A stretch of DNA of 64,000 nucleotides from Jidongwangia harbinensis (GTDB lineage Bacteria; Actinomycetota; Actinomycetes; Mycobacteriales; Micromonosporaceae), in NCBI RefSeq assembly GCF_020216025.1, contig NZ_JAIWNC010000053.1, forward strand, positions 1-64,000. Reading direction: 5' to 3'. The notes under the pieces were generated by a model, which saw only the letters and a program-made list of their open reading frames with translations, was not told where the DNA came from and did not search any database. A program made the translations under genes and the position numbers. Positions 48,149 through 56,593 of the stretch are shown one piece after another (within the stretch, counting starts at the first letter, position 1; each line of letters starts with the position of its first letter).

Positions 48149-48308
48149 CGGCACGAGCGGCCGGAGTCTCCTGGCTGCCGGATCGCCGCTGCCCCGCCGC
48201 CTTCCGGCCGTTGCCGGCCGTGGCGTCACCTGCGGGTCACTCCCCGGTCACAGTGGCGGGACCGCCCCGGATTCGCACCGGGTTCCTCCGCTACCGCTCG
48301 CCGGTCAC
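48149..48308 (-). promoter_or_regulatory. cobalamin riboswitch
   Basis: On the minus strand the RNA carries GGAACCCGGTGCGAATCC and CGGTCCCGCCACTGTGAC (48247-48286), the conserved core of cobalamin riboswitches. GCCAGGAGACTCC, the 3' B12-box, follows, and closing arms (GGCGAGCGG with CCGCTCGTGCC) form the outer stem. It ends about 42 bases before the GTG of the chelatase gene. The RNA would bind adenosylcobalamin and lower expression of the chelatase-cobO-cobB-cobE operon, probably by hiding the ribosome site. Boundaries are set by eye from the outer stem. Confidence 0.92.
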
Positions 48309-48358
48309 TCTGTCCTACCGCGGCACCCCGCGTCAACGTGACCCGGACGGCACACGGG

Positions 48359-49375
48359 TCAGGCGCGCTGCGGCCGGACGATCACCTTGACCGATCCGGG
48401 CACGTCCCGGGCGGCGGTCAGCGCGAGACCGGCGTCCGCCAGGTCGTAGTGCCCGGTGACCAGCGCGTCCAGGTCCACCCGTCCGGAAGCGGCGAGGTCG
48501 ATCGCGGTGGGCCAGGTGTTGGCGTAACGGAAGGTGCCGGTGATGGTGAGCTCGCGGGCCTGGATGACGGAGACGGGCAGCGGGAGGTCGTCGCTGCCCA
48601 TGCCGATCAGGACGGCCCGCCCGGCGCGGTCCAGGGCGGCCAGTCCGGCCGTCGCGGCCGCGGCGGCGCCGGAGCATTCCAGCAGGACGGTCGGCGCCGG
48701 CTCGTCCGGGTCGGTGCCCGGTTCGCGGGCGTCGACGGTACGGGCGGCGCCCAGCGACCGGGCGACCGCGAGGCGGTCCGGGTTCACGTCGCGGACGGTG
48801 ACCCCGGCGGCGCCGAACGCGAGCGCGGTCTGCAGGGCGAGCAGCCCGATCGGGCCGGCGCCGGTGACGAGCACCCGGTCGCCCGGGCCCACCCGGGCCT
48901 TCTCGCACGCCCAGACCGCGACGGACAGCGGTTCCAGCAGCGCGGCCGCGTCGTCGCTGATCGTGTCGGGCACCGGGTGGGCGAAGGCCGGGTGCACGGT
49001 GACGTACTCGGCGAAGGCACCGTCGATCGGCGGGGTGGCGAAGAACCGCATCCCGGCGCACAGGTTGTACCGTCCGGCCAGGCATTGCGGGCAGGTGAAG
49101 TCCGGTACGCCCGGCTCGATCGACACGCGCTGGCCGACCCGCGGACCGGTCACGCCGTCGCCGACGGCCGCGACGACGCCGGCCGCCTCGTGGCCCAGGA
49201 CGAGCGGGGCCTCGACCACGAACGGCCCGATCCGCCCGTGGTCGAAGTAGTGGGTGTCCGAGCCGCAGACACCGACCGCGGAGACCCGGACCAGGACCTG
49301 ACCGGGTGCCGGTTCGGGGGTGGGCCGTTCCTCGATGACCAGGTCGCGGGGTTCGCGCAGGACGGCGACCCGCAT
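48359..49375 (-). CDS. zinc-dependent polyol (sorbitol/xylitol-type) dehydrogenase
   Basis: The 338-residue MDR enzyme has VGVCGSDTHYFDHGRIGPF (catalytic Cys), LVLGHEAAGVVAAVG (zinc His-Glu), FTCPQCLAGRYNLC (structural zinc cysteines) and VLVTGAGPIGLLALQTALAFGA (NAD Rossmann). These are the marks of sorbitol/xylitol/threonine-type dehydrogenases. ATG 49375 fits the usual family start. An ATG at 49435 with AGGTGAG upstream would add 20 residues and cannot be excluded. It is divergent from the AraC gene, which probably regulates it. Confidence 0.88.
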   Translation of the reverse strand: MRVAVLREPRDLVIEERPTPEPAPGQVLVRVSAVGVCGSDTHYFDHGRIGPFVVEAPLVLGHEAAGVVAAVGDGVTGPRVGQRVSIEPGVPDFTCPQCLAGRYNLCAGMRFFATPPIDGAFAEYVTVHPAFAHPVPDTISDDAAALLEPLSVAVWACEKARVGPGDRVLVTGAGPIGLLALQTALAFGAAGVTVRDVNPDRLAVARSLGAARTVDAREPGTDPDEPAPTVLLECSGAAAAATAGLAALDRAGRAVLIGMGSDDLPLPVSVIQARELTITGTFRYANTWPTAIDLAASGRVDLDALVTGHYDLADAGLALTAARDVPGSVKVIVRPQRA

Positions 49376-49562
49376 GGTGTCCGCTCCGCCCCGGAGAAGC
49401 CGCCGACGGCTGAGAGCATCGGTCGCTGCATCCATTCCCACTCACCTCGCTGGTAGCAGTGCTGGTCACAGCGAAGTTAAGGGAGCTGCAGGCGCCGAAC
49501 TAGTGCCTTGGATCACACCTTCTGGTACTTATATGCAAGCACGATCAACCGGGGAGGGCGCC

Positions 49563-50483
49563 ATGTCGTCGCGCATCGCGGCACAGCTGCACGTCGAGCG
49601 GGCCCGGCGCCTGGTGCGGCAGAGCGCGGCGCGGGAGATCATCCCGAACGCGCCGGACGAGACCGGCCGGTGGCTGATGCACGGCTATCCCGACCCGGTC
49701 GCCCGCTGGAACCACCACCCCGAGCTGGAGGTGCACCTGCTGCAGTACGGATCGGGGTGGTACATCGTCGGCGACCGGATCGGCCGGTACTCGGCCGGCC
49801 AACTGGTGCTCGTCGGACCGCACCTGCCGCACAACTGGATCAGCGACATCGACCCCGGCGAGCACATCGCCGACCGCGACGTCGTGTTCCAGTTCCACCC
49901 ACAGTGGGTCAAGGACACCCAGGTCCTGCTGCCCGAGCTGGCCACGCTCGAACCGCTGCTGCTCCGGGCCGCCCGCGGCATCGAGTTCGCCGGCCCGGCC
50001 GCCGCGCACGGCGCCGCCGAGTTGCTGGCCATCGGCCGGAGCAGCGGGATGGCGCGGCTGCGGCACATCACCGCCCTGCTACAGACCCTCGCCGACGCCC
50101 CGCCGGCCGAGTACCGGCTGCTGGCCGGCCCCGGGATCACCCCGCCGGCGGACAGCGAGGCGACCCGGATCGTGGACCTGGCCATGCGCGAGGTCTTCAC
50201 CAACCTGAACGGCACGGTCAGCCTGACCGCGATCGCGGCCCGGGTCGGCATGTCCCAGTCCGGGTTCTCCCGCTACTTCGCCCGCGCCACCGGCCAGTCC
50301 TTCAGCGACACCCTGCGCAAGCTGCGGCTGGCGAAGGCCCGCCAGCTGCTCGAGTTCACCGACGACCCGATCATCGCCATCGCCCAGGCCAGCGGCTACC
50401 ACAACCTGTCGAACTTCAATCGGCAGTTCCGGCTCGAGCACGGCCTGACGCCGAGCGAGTACCGCAACCGGGCCGGGCGGTGA
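49563..50483 (+). CDS. AraC-family transcription regulator
   Basis: The 306-residue protein has an N-terminal cupin-like ligand domain (VARWNHHPELEVHLLQYGSGWYIVGD, YSAGQLVLVGPHLPHNW) and two C-terminal helix-turn-helix motifs (TVSLTAIAARVGMSQSGFSRYFARATGQSF and IIAIAQASGYHNLSNFNRQFRLEHGLTPSEYR). The cupin domain probably senses a sugar or polyol. ATG 49563 has GGGGAGGG upstream. It is divergent from the polyol dehydrogenase gene and convergent with the FGGY kinase gene, both likely targets. Confidence 0.9.
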   Translation: MSSRIAAQLHVERARRLVRQSAAREIIPNAPDETGRWLMHGYPDPVARWNHHPELEVHLLQYGSGWYIVGDRIGRYSAGQLVLVGPHLPHNWISDIDPGEHIADRDVVFQFHPQWVKDTQVLLPELATLEPLLLRAARGIEFAGPAAAHGAAELLAIGRSSGMARLRHITALLQTLADAPPAEYRLLAGPGITPPADSEATRIVDLAMREVFTNLNGTVSLTAIAARVGMSQSGFSRYFARATGQSFSDTLRKLRLAKARQLLEFTDDPIIAIAQASGYHNLSNFNRQFRLEHGLTPSEYRNRAGR

Positions 50484-50498
50484 CCGGCCGGCGCCGGT

Positions 50499-52067
50499 TC
50501 AGCGATTGGTGACCGCCTTCTCGGTGTCCGGCAACGGTTCCGGCGCCAGCCGGTCCAGCTCCGTCAGCACCCCGGCGATCGCCTGCACCGAGTCCTCGAC
50601 CAGCGGGCGCAACCGGGCGTACAGCGCGGCGTCCGCCGGATCCGGCACGGTCGGCGCGGCGACGTCCACCAGCCGCGCGGCGTCGTCCAGGTCGGGCAGT
50701 TCGCCGAGGGCGTGCAGGCCGAGCAGGCAGGCGCCGAGGCCGGTGCCCTCCGGGGACTCGGCGACGGACACCGGCAGGTTCAGCGTGGCGGCCAGCACCC
50801 CGACCCAGAGGCTGGAGGCGACCGCGCCACCGGTGGCCCGTACCGCGGTCACCGGGTGTCCCTCCGCGTCGAACGAGTCGCGCACCAGCGCGAGCTGCTG
50901 GCAGACGCCCTCCACCGCGGCCCGGACCAGGTGCGGGCGGCCGTGTTCGCGGCGCAGCCCGAGGTAGGCGCCGCGCAGTCCGGAGCGCCACCACGGCGCC
51001 CGCTCCCCCAGCAGGTACGGCAGGCACAGCAGGCCACCGCTGCCCGGGGGCGCGGACGCGGCCTCGGCGAGCAGCGCGGCGTCGCGTTCGTCGGCGTCCT
51101 CGCCCTCGGCGCCCGGCTGCCCGGCACCGCCGGTGAAGCTCTGCCCGGCCCAGCGGACCACCGAGCCGGCGTTGTTCACCGCGCCGCCGATCGCCCAGCG
51201 GTCCTCGGTCAGCGCGTAGCAGAACAGCCGCCCGGCGGCGTCCGCGACCGGGGCGTCCACCATGGTGCGCAGCGCGCCGCTGGTGCCCAGCGAGACCGCG
51301 GCCACGCCGTCCGGGGTGGCGCCGACGCCCAGGTTGGCCAGCGGGCCGTCGGCCGCGCCGATGATCAGCGGCAGGTCGGCGGGCAGCCCGGCGGCGGACG
51401 CCACGCCGGAGTCCAGGCGCAGCCGTTCGGTGGTCGGCACCACCTCGCCGAGCTGGGCGGCGCGCACGCCGGCGAGGTCGAGCGCCTCGGGGTCCCAGCG
51501 GCGGGCGTGGATGTCGTACAGCCCGGTGCCGGACGCGACGGACAGGTCCACCAGGAACGGCGCGTCGGCGAGGCCGGCCAGCACGATCTCCTTCACCCCG
51601 CCCCAGCGCGGCGTGTCGCGCAGCGTGGCCGGGTCGTGTTCGCGCCACCAGGCCAGCTTGGCCAGCGGGGCCATCGGGTGCACCGGCGTACCCGTGCGGG
51701 CCTGGAGTTTCCTGGACAGCCCGTCCGCGGCGAACCGTTCGCTCTGCGCGGCGGCGCGGCCGTCGGCCCAGGTGACCAGCGGGCCCAGCGGCCGGCCGTC
51801 GCGGTCCATCGGCACCAGGCCGTGCAGGAACGCGCTGAGGCTGACCGCGACGACCCGGTCGCCGTTCGCGTGGCACTGTTTCGCGACGTCGATCAGCGCC
51901 TCGACCGCGGCGTCGCGCAACCGGACCGGATCGAGTTCGGCCCGCCCGGAACCGGGCACCGACAGCGGGTAGTGCACGCTGGCGGACGCGCGTACCGCAC
52001 CGTCGATGCCGGCCGCCACGCCCTTGGTCGCGGTGGTTCCGGTGTCGACCCCGATCACGACGTCCAT
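50499..52067 (-). CDS. FGGY-family carbohydrate kinase (gluconokinase/xylulokinase-like)
   Basis: The 522-residue kinase shows VIGVDTGTTATKGVAAGIDG (phosphate loop of the actin-like ATPase fold), LVTWADGRAA, GAADGPLANLGVG and VSLGTSGALR, and RATGGAVASSLWVGVLAATLN near the C-terminus. DTGTTATK and ADGPLANLG resemble gluconokinase (GntK, FGGY type), but substrates within the family cannot be told from sequence by eye. The ATG has GAAGGAGG upstream. With the dehydrogenase and AraC genes it would form a polyol-to-sugar-phosphate route. Confidence 0.88.
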   Translation of the reverse strand: MDVVIGVDTGTTATKGVAAGIDGAVRASASVHYPLSVPGSGRAELDPVRLRDAAVEALIDVAKQCHANGDRVVAVSLSAFLHGLVPMDRDGRPLGPLVTWADGRAAAQSERFAADGLSRKLQARTGTPVHPMAPLAKLAWWREHDPATLRDTPRWGGVKEIVLAGLADAPFLVDLSVASGTGLYDIHARRWDPEALDLAGVRAAQLGEVVPTTERLRLDSGVASAAGLPADLPLIIGAADGPLANLGVGATPDGVAAVSLGTSGALRTMVDAPVADAAGRLFCYALTEDRWAIGGAVNNAGSVVRWAGQSFTGGAGQPGAEGEDADERDAALLAEAASAPPGSGGLLCLPYLLGERAPWWRSGLRGAYLGLRREHGRPHLVRAAVEGVCQQLALVRDSFDAEGHPVTAVRATGGAVASSLWVGVLAATLNLPVSVAESPEGTGLGACLLGLHALGELPDLDDAARLVDVAAPTVPDPADAALYARLRPLVEDSVQAIAGVLTELDRLAPEPLPDTEKAVTNR

Positions 52068-52111
52068 GCGCGCCTCCTTCACCGACGGGCGGTACCCGGT
52101 CACCCTAGAAC

Positions 52112-52627
52112 CTAGGCGAATTTGACCGCGTACCCGTCGCGCAGGTCGGCCCAGCCGTGTTCCCGGGCGGCGTCGCCGCGCACCGCCTCGACCGGCTCGC
52201 CGTCGAGCAGCCGCTCCAGCACCACGAAACAGAGGTGCCAGCCGGCCGCGACCATCGCCTCGATGTCACGCTCGGCGGAGGTGTGCCGCAGCGTCAGCCG
52301 GGTGCCGCCGGCGGTGGCTTCGAGGTCCCAGCGCAGCCGGTCGGCACCCCAGGTGTACTCCAGCAGCGCGGGCGCCTCGGCCCGCAGCACGATGCCGGGC
52401 AGGTCGGTGTGTTCGGCGCCGTCGACCATGGTGAGCACCGCGTCGCCGGTGGTGCCGAGATCGCGGTCGGGGCGGAACGGCGCCCACCGGTCGATCTCGG
52501 CCGGGTCGGTCAGCGCCCGCCACACCGCCGCGGGCGGGTGCCGCAGGTCGCGGATGAAGATCAGGGTCCAGGTGTCGCCGTCGGCGACGACGGAGGCGTC
52601 GCCGAGCGGTCCGGGGTCGAGCGGCAT
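52112..52627 (-). CDS. SRPBCC (AHSA1-type) ligand-binding protein
   Basis: The 171-residue protein has the START/SRPBCC pattern of AHSA1-like proteins: LIFIRDLRHPPAAVWRALTDPAEIDRWAPFRPDRD at the N-terminus, then LEYTWGADRLRWDLEA and GTRLTLRHTSAERDI, and AGWHLCFVVLERLLDG as the C-terminal helix. It would bind a hydrophobic ligand. It lies 3 bases after the ArsR-type gene and is certainly co-transcribed with it, a pairing very common in bacteria. Confidence 0.87.
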   Translation of the reverse strand: MPLDPGPLGDASVVADGDTWTLIFIRDLRHPPAAVWRALTDPAEIDRWAPFRPDRDLGTTGDAVLTMVDGAEHTDLPGIVLRAEAPALLEYTWGADRLRWDLEATAGGTRLTLRHTSAERDIEAMVAAGWHLCFVVLERLLDGEPVEAVRGDAAREHGWADLRDGYAVKFA

Positions 52628-52630
52628 GGG

Positions 52631-52939
52631 TCACTCCTTGCTGTCGAGGTGGCGCTCCAGCGCGTCCAGGGAACGGGTCCAGAGCGTGCGGTACGGAGCC
52701 AGCCACGCGTCCAGCTCGCGGAACGGGCCGGGCTCCAGCGTGTAGATGCGGTGCTGGGCGACGGTGCGCGCGCTGACCACGCCGGCCTCGCGCAGCACCT
52801 TCAGGTGTTTGGACACGGCCGGCTGGCTCATGTCGAGCGCCGCCACGAGGTCGCCGACGCTGTGGTCGGAGCGGCGCAGCGCCTCGACGATGCGGCGCCG
52901 GGTCGGCTCGGCGAGCACGGCCAGGGCGTCCACGGACAT
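52631..52939 (-). CDS. ArsR-family transcription regulator
   Basis: The 102-residue protein is a single winged helix: AVLAEPTRRRIVEALRRSDHSVGDLVAALDMSQPAVSKHLKVLREAGVV followed by the wing ARTVAQHRIYTLEPG. There are no cysteine clusters for metal sensing, so it belongs to the non-metal ArsR proteins linked to SRPBCC genes. It is divergent from the glycosyltransferase gene at 52994, and the palindrome at 52960-52969 lies between them. Confidence 0.9.
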   Translation of the reverse strand: MSVDALAVLAEPTRRRIVEALRRSDHSVGDLVAALDMSQPAVSKHLKVLREAGVVSARTVAQHRIYTLEPGPFRELDAWLAPYRTLWTRSLDALERHLDSKE

Positions 52940-52959
52940 GCGCCGACCATGCCATGCGA

Positions 52960-52969
52960 GTTATATAAC
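52960..52969. promoter_or_regulatory. AT-rich palindrome between the ArsR and glycosyltransferase genes
   Basis: GTTATATAAC is a perfect 10-bp palindrome of six A/T bases in a region of more than 70% GC, 20 bases upstream of the ArsR start. It is well placed to be the ArsR operator or part of a -10 region serving the divergent pair. The palindrome is seen, its role is inferred. Confidence 0.5.
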
Positions 52970-52993
52970 CGTCAAGGCATGTACGGTCGTGAC

Positions 52994-54265
52994 ATGATGC
53001 GGATCGTGCGGGTCCTTCTCGTGACGTCCGGGTCGATGGGTGACGTGGCGCCGTACACGGGTCTCGGCGTCCGGCTGCGCGACGCCGGTCACGAGGTCAC
53101 CGTGGCCACCCACGCGCCGTTCGCGGCCACCTTCGCCGCGCTCGGGCTGCCGTTCGTGCCGATCCCCGGCGATCTCCGCCGGATCCTGCCGCAGGCGCGC
53201 GGGCAGGACGGCCGCACCTCCGGCACCGGGCCGCGGGCGCTGGGCCGGCTGCTGCGCATCGCCCGCCCGCTGATCGCCGAGCTGGGCGACGGGATCGCCG
53301 CGGCCGCCGAGACCGTCCGGCCGGACGTGCTGCTGCTGTCCACCGTGGTCGCGCCGCTGGGCTACCAGGTGGCGGAGGCGGCCGGCGTGCCCTGGGCCGG
53401 GGTGTTCCTGCAACCGGTCGCGCCCACCGGCGAGTTCGGCTCGGTGCTGCTCGGCGGCCGGTCCGTCGGCCGCCCCGGCAACCGCGCGGTGACCGCCGCG
53501 GCCAACACCGCCAGCCAGATCCTGTACGCCGGCCCGGTGCAGCGGCTGCGCGCCCGGCTCGGCCTCCCGCACCAGCCGATCCGCACCCTGCGCTCGTGGC
53601 AGGACGGGGGCCGGTACCCGAACTTCCACGGCTTCAGCCCGGCCGTGGTGCCCCGTCCCGCCGACTGGCGGCCGCAGCTGGAGGTGGTCGGCTACTGGTG
53701 GCCGGCGCGCCCGGCGGGCTGGACCGCACCGCCGGACCTGGCCGCCTTCCTCGCCGACGGGCCGCCGCCGGTGTTCATCGGATTCGGCAGCATGGGTCCC
53801 GGGCAGGGCGAGCGGCTGAGCGGGCCGGTGCTGGACGCGGTGCGCCGGGCCCGGGTACGCGCCGTGGTGCAGTCCGGCTGGGCCGGCCTGCGGGTGTCGT
53901 CGCCGTCGGTACTGACCGTCGGCGAGGTGCCGCACGAGTGGCTGTTCCCCCGGGTCGCGGCCGTGGTGCACCACGCCGGGGCGGGCACCACCGCAGCCGG
54001 GCTGCGCGCGGGGGTACCCGCGGTGCCGGTGCCGGTCCTCGCCGACCAGCCGTTCTGGGCCGGCCGCCTGCACCGGCTGGGCGCGGCCGCAGCGCCGGTC
54101 CCGATGCGCCACCTGACCGCCGACCGCCTGGCCGCGGCGCTGCGCGACGTCACCACCAACCCACACCGCGCCGCCCTGGCACAGGCCCTGGCGGCGCGGT
54201 TACGGTCCGAGGACGGCGCGGCGCGCGTCCTGCAGTGGCTGGCGGCGTTGCCTACCGCTCGGTGA
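52994..54265 (+). CDS. GT1-type glycosyltransferase (MGT/UGT-like)
   Basis: The 423-residue GT-B enzyme starts RVLLVTSGSMGDVAPYTGLGVRLRDAGHEV and has FIGFGSMGPGQGERLS, VPHEWLFPRVAAVVHHAGAGTTAAGLRAGVPAVPVPVLADQPFWAGRL, the GT1 donor-binding signature (HHxGAGTT, DQxFW). Such enzymes glycosylate sterols, lipids, antibiotics or flavonoids. ATG 52994 is chosen; 52997 and 53009 are also possible. It is divergent from the ArsR gene, which may control it. Its 3' end overlaps the convergent citrate synthase gene by 14 bases. Confidence 0.88.
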   Translation: MMRIVRVLLVTSGSMGDVAPYTGLGVRLRDAGHEVTVATHAPFAATFAALGLPFVPIPGDLRRILPQARGQDGRTSGTGPRALGRLLRIARPLIAELGDGIAAAAETVRPDVLLLSTVVAPLGYQVAEAAGVPWAGVFLQPVAPTGEFGSVLLGGRSVGRPGNRAVTAAANTASQILYAGPVQRLRARLGLPHQPIRTLRSWQDGGRYPNFHGFSPAVVPRPADWRPQLEVVGYWWPARPAGWTAPPDLAAFLADGPPPVFIGFGSMGPGQGERLSGPVLDAVRRARVRAVVQSGWAGLRVSSPSVLTVGEVPHEWLFPRVAAVVHHAGAGTTAAGLRAGVPAVPVPVLADQPFWAGRLHRLGAAAAPVPMRHLTADRLAAALRDVTTNPHRAALAQALAARLRSEDGAARVLQWLAALPTAR

Positions 54266-55535
54266 TCGGGACGAACTGGCGCTCGGCCTCGCCGGTGTAG
54301 AGCTGGCGCGGGCGGCCGATCTTGGTGGCCGGGTCGAGCATCATCTCGCGCCACTGCGCGATCCAGCCGGGCAGCCGGCCCAGCGCGAACAGCACCGTGA
54401 ACATCTTCGTCGGGAAGCCCATGGCCTTGTAGATCAGCCCGGTGTAGAAGTCGACGTTCGGGTACAGCTTGCGGGAGACGAAGTAGTCGTCGGACAGCGC
54501 AATCTCCTCGAGCTGGAACGCCACCTCCAGCAGCGGATCGGGCCGGTCCATCTTGGACAGCATGTCCTGGGCGGCCTTCTTCACGATGGCGGCGCGCGGG
54601 TCGTAGTTCTTGTAGACCCGGTGGCCGAAGCCCATCAGCTTGACGCCCTTCTCCTTGTTCTTCACCCGGTTCACGAAGGAGCTGACGTCACCGCCGTCCG
54701 CGCAGATCTTCTCGAGCATCTCGAGCACCGCCGCGTTGGCGCCGCCGTGCAACGGGCCGGAGAGGGCGTTCACGCCGGACGAGACCGAGGCGAACAGGTT
54801 CGCCTGCGCCGAGCCGACCAGCCGCACGGTGGAGGTGGAGCAGTTCTGCTCGTGGTCGGCGTGCAGCACGAACAGCATGTCCAGGATCTTGGCGATCTCC
54901 GGGTCGACGTCGTACTGCACCGTGGGCAGGCCGAACGTCAGGCGGAGGAAGTTCTCCACGTAGTCCAGGGAGTTGTCCGGGTACGGCAGCGGGTGGCCGA
55001 TGCTGCGCTTGTACGCGTACGCCGCGATGGTGGGCAGCTTGGCCATCAGCCGGATCGAGGAGATCTCCACCTGCTGCGGGTCGGCCGGGTCCAGCGCGTC
55101 CTGGTAGAAGGTGGACAGCGCGGTGACCGCCGAGGACAGCACCGCCATCGGGTGCGCGTCGCGCGGGAACCCGGAGAAGAACGTGCGCATCTCCTCCTGC
55201 AGCAGCGTGTGCACCCGGATCTTGTCGGCGTAGTCGGCCAGCTGGGCCGGCGTCGGCAGCGCGTCGTGGATCAACAGGTACGACACCTCGAGGAACGAGG
55301 CCTTGCCGGCCAGCTGCTCGATGGGGTAGCCGCGGTAGCGCAGGATGCCGGCGTCACCGTCGATGTACGTGATCGACGACGTGCACGACGCGGTATTGAC
55401 GAAACCGGTGTCCAGGGTGACGAAGCCGGTCTCCTTGAGCAGGGAGCTGACCTCGATGCCGCCCGGGCCCTCGACCGCCTCGCGCACCGGCATCGACAAC
55501 TGGCCACCGGGGTGGTCGAGCTTGACATCCGTCAT
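54252..55535 (-). CDS. gltA: citrate synthase
   Basis: The 427-residue enzyme condenses acetyl-CoA and oxaloacetate at the entry of the TCA cycle. Its type II form is shown by size and by GPLHGGANAAVLEML (catalytic His), MGFGHRVYKNYDPRA (substrate His/Arg), DFYTGLIYKAMGFP (catalytic Asp) and LHADHEQNCSTSTVRLVGS. All catalytic residues are present. The gene is monocistronic; the 154-bp gap to the divergent universal stress gene holds both promoters. Confidence 0.97.
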   Translation of the reverse strand: MTDVKLDHPGGQLSMPVREAVEGPGGIEVSSLLKETGFVTLDTGFVNTASCTSSITYIDGDAGILRYRGYPIEQLAGKASFLEVSYLLIHDALPTPAQLADYADKIRVHTLLQEEMRTFFSGFPRDAHPMAVLSSAVTALSTFYQDALDPADPQQVEISSIRLMAKLPTIAAYAYKRSIGHPLPYPDNSLDYVENFLRLTFGLPTVQYDVDPEIAKILDMLFVLHADHEQNCSTSTVRLVGSAQANLFASVSSGVNALSGPLHGGANAAVLEMLEKICADGGDVSSFVNRVKNKEKGVKLMGFGHRVYKNYDPRAAIVKKAAQDMLSKMDRPDPLLEVAFQLEEIALSDDYFVSRKLYPNVDFYTGLIYKAMGFPTKMFTVLFALGRLPGWIAQWREMMLDPATKIGRPRQLYTGEAERQFVPITER

Positions 55536-55689
55536 GTATTTCCCTCACTTCACCGGCAGATGTCCCCATGAACCTGGTGTTCACCGTAAACCCTCAACCT
55601 GAATGGGTCATCAGCCGCCCTGGGGCTGAGGGATTGATCACGAAGCGCGACGGGCACTGCACAGCATAGATAATGGTCGGTGGAGGTGA

Positions 55690-56556
55690 ATGCTGGTGCA
55701 GACCTCGAGCGCAGCTCCCGTGGTGGTCGGCGTGACCGGCACGGCGGCGAGTCTGGCGGCGGTGCGGCTGGCCGCTCGCGAGGCGGTGGCCCGGCAACGG
55801 GAGTTGCGGGTGGTGCACGTGTTCACCTGGCCGGCCCCGCACCACGGCGCGGAAGCCACCGCCTACGGTCCGGCGCGGCGGGAAGCCGCCGCGATCGTCG
55901 ACCGCGCGGTGACGTCGGCCTCGCACGGCGCACCCGGGGTCCGGGTCACCGGGCAGGTGCTGGACGGCGCGCCGGCCCGGGTGCTCCTCCAACTGAGCCG
56001 GTCCGCGGAACTCCTGGTGGTCGGCGACGAGGGGCTGGCCGGCGCGCCGCGGGTACCCGTCGACTCGGTGCTGTTGCAGACCGCCTCCCGGGCGTTCTGC
56101 CCCACCGTGGTGGCCCGCGGACCGCGCCCGCCGGCCGGACCGCTGCTGGTCGGCGTGGACGGCTCGGCCAGTTCGGTGCGGGCGCTGCGGTACGCCGCCG
56201 CCGAGGCCCGGCACCGCGGCACCGGCGTCGAGGTGGTGCACGTGATGCGCGAACCGGCGCACGAGGCCGAGGGCACCCGACTGCTCGCCGGCGCGGTGGC
56301 CGCGGTGCCCGAGCTGGTCCGGCCGCGGACCCGGTTGCTGACCGGCGATCCGGCCGCCACCCTGGCCCGCGCGTCGCGCAGCGCCCGGATGGTGGTGGTC
56401 GCGCCGCGCGGAAGGGACAGATCGGCACTGTTGGGACCGGTGGCACAGGAGTTGCTCCGCCGGTGTGCCTGTCCGACACTGTTTGTCCACGGAACCACTG
56501 CCGAACGGCACGGCTCTGTGGGTACGGTGCCATCGGCGGGGGCGCTGGCCGGCTGA
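55690..56556 (+). CDS. universal stress protein with two Usp domains
   Basis: The 288-residue protein contains two tandem Usp folds: VVVGVTGTAASLAAVRLAAREA with LLVVGDEGLAG, and LLVGVDGSASSVRALRYAAAEA with MVVVAPRGRDRSALLGPVAQELLRRCACPTLFV. The second domain keeps an ATP-type G-x2-G-x9-G(S/T)-like end (RGRDRSALLGPV), while in the first it is degenerate. Such proteins help survival during stress or dormancy. ATG 55690 directly follows GGAGGTGA; GTG 55696 gives better spacing. Confidence 0.88.
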   Translation: MLVQTSSAAPVVVGVTGTAASLAAVRLAAREAVARQRELRVVHVFTWPAPHHGAEATAYGPARREAAAIVDRAVTSASHGAPGVRVTGQVLDGAPARVLLQLSRSAELLVVGDEGLAGAPRVPVDSVLLQTASRAFCPTVVARGPRPPAGPLLVGVDGSASSVRALRYAAAEARHRGTGVEVVHVMREPAHEAEGTRLLAGAVAAVPELVRPRTRLLTGDPAATLARASRSARMVVVAPRGRDRSALLGPVAQELLRRCACPTLFVHGTTAERHGSVGTVPSAGALAG

Positions 56557-56593
56557 CTGGACCGGCGGCGACACGGTTCTGCCGGGGGGCGAT

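Noticed and set aside
55590..55640. Short partial hairpin between gltA and the universal stress gene
   Set aside because: The arms are imperfect and short. Neither a terminator (both genes diverge from here) nor an operator is supported.
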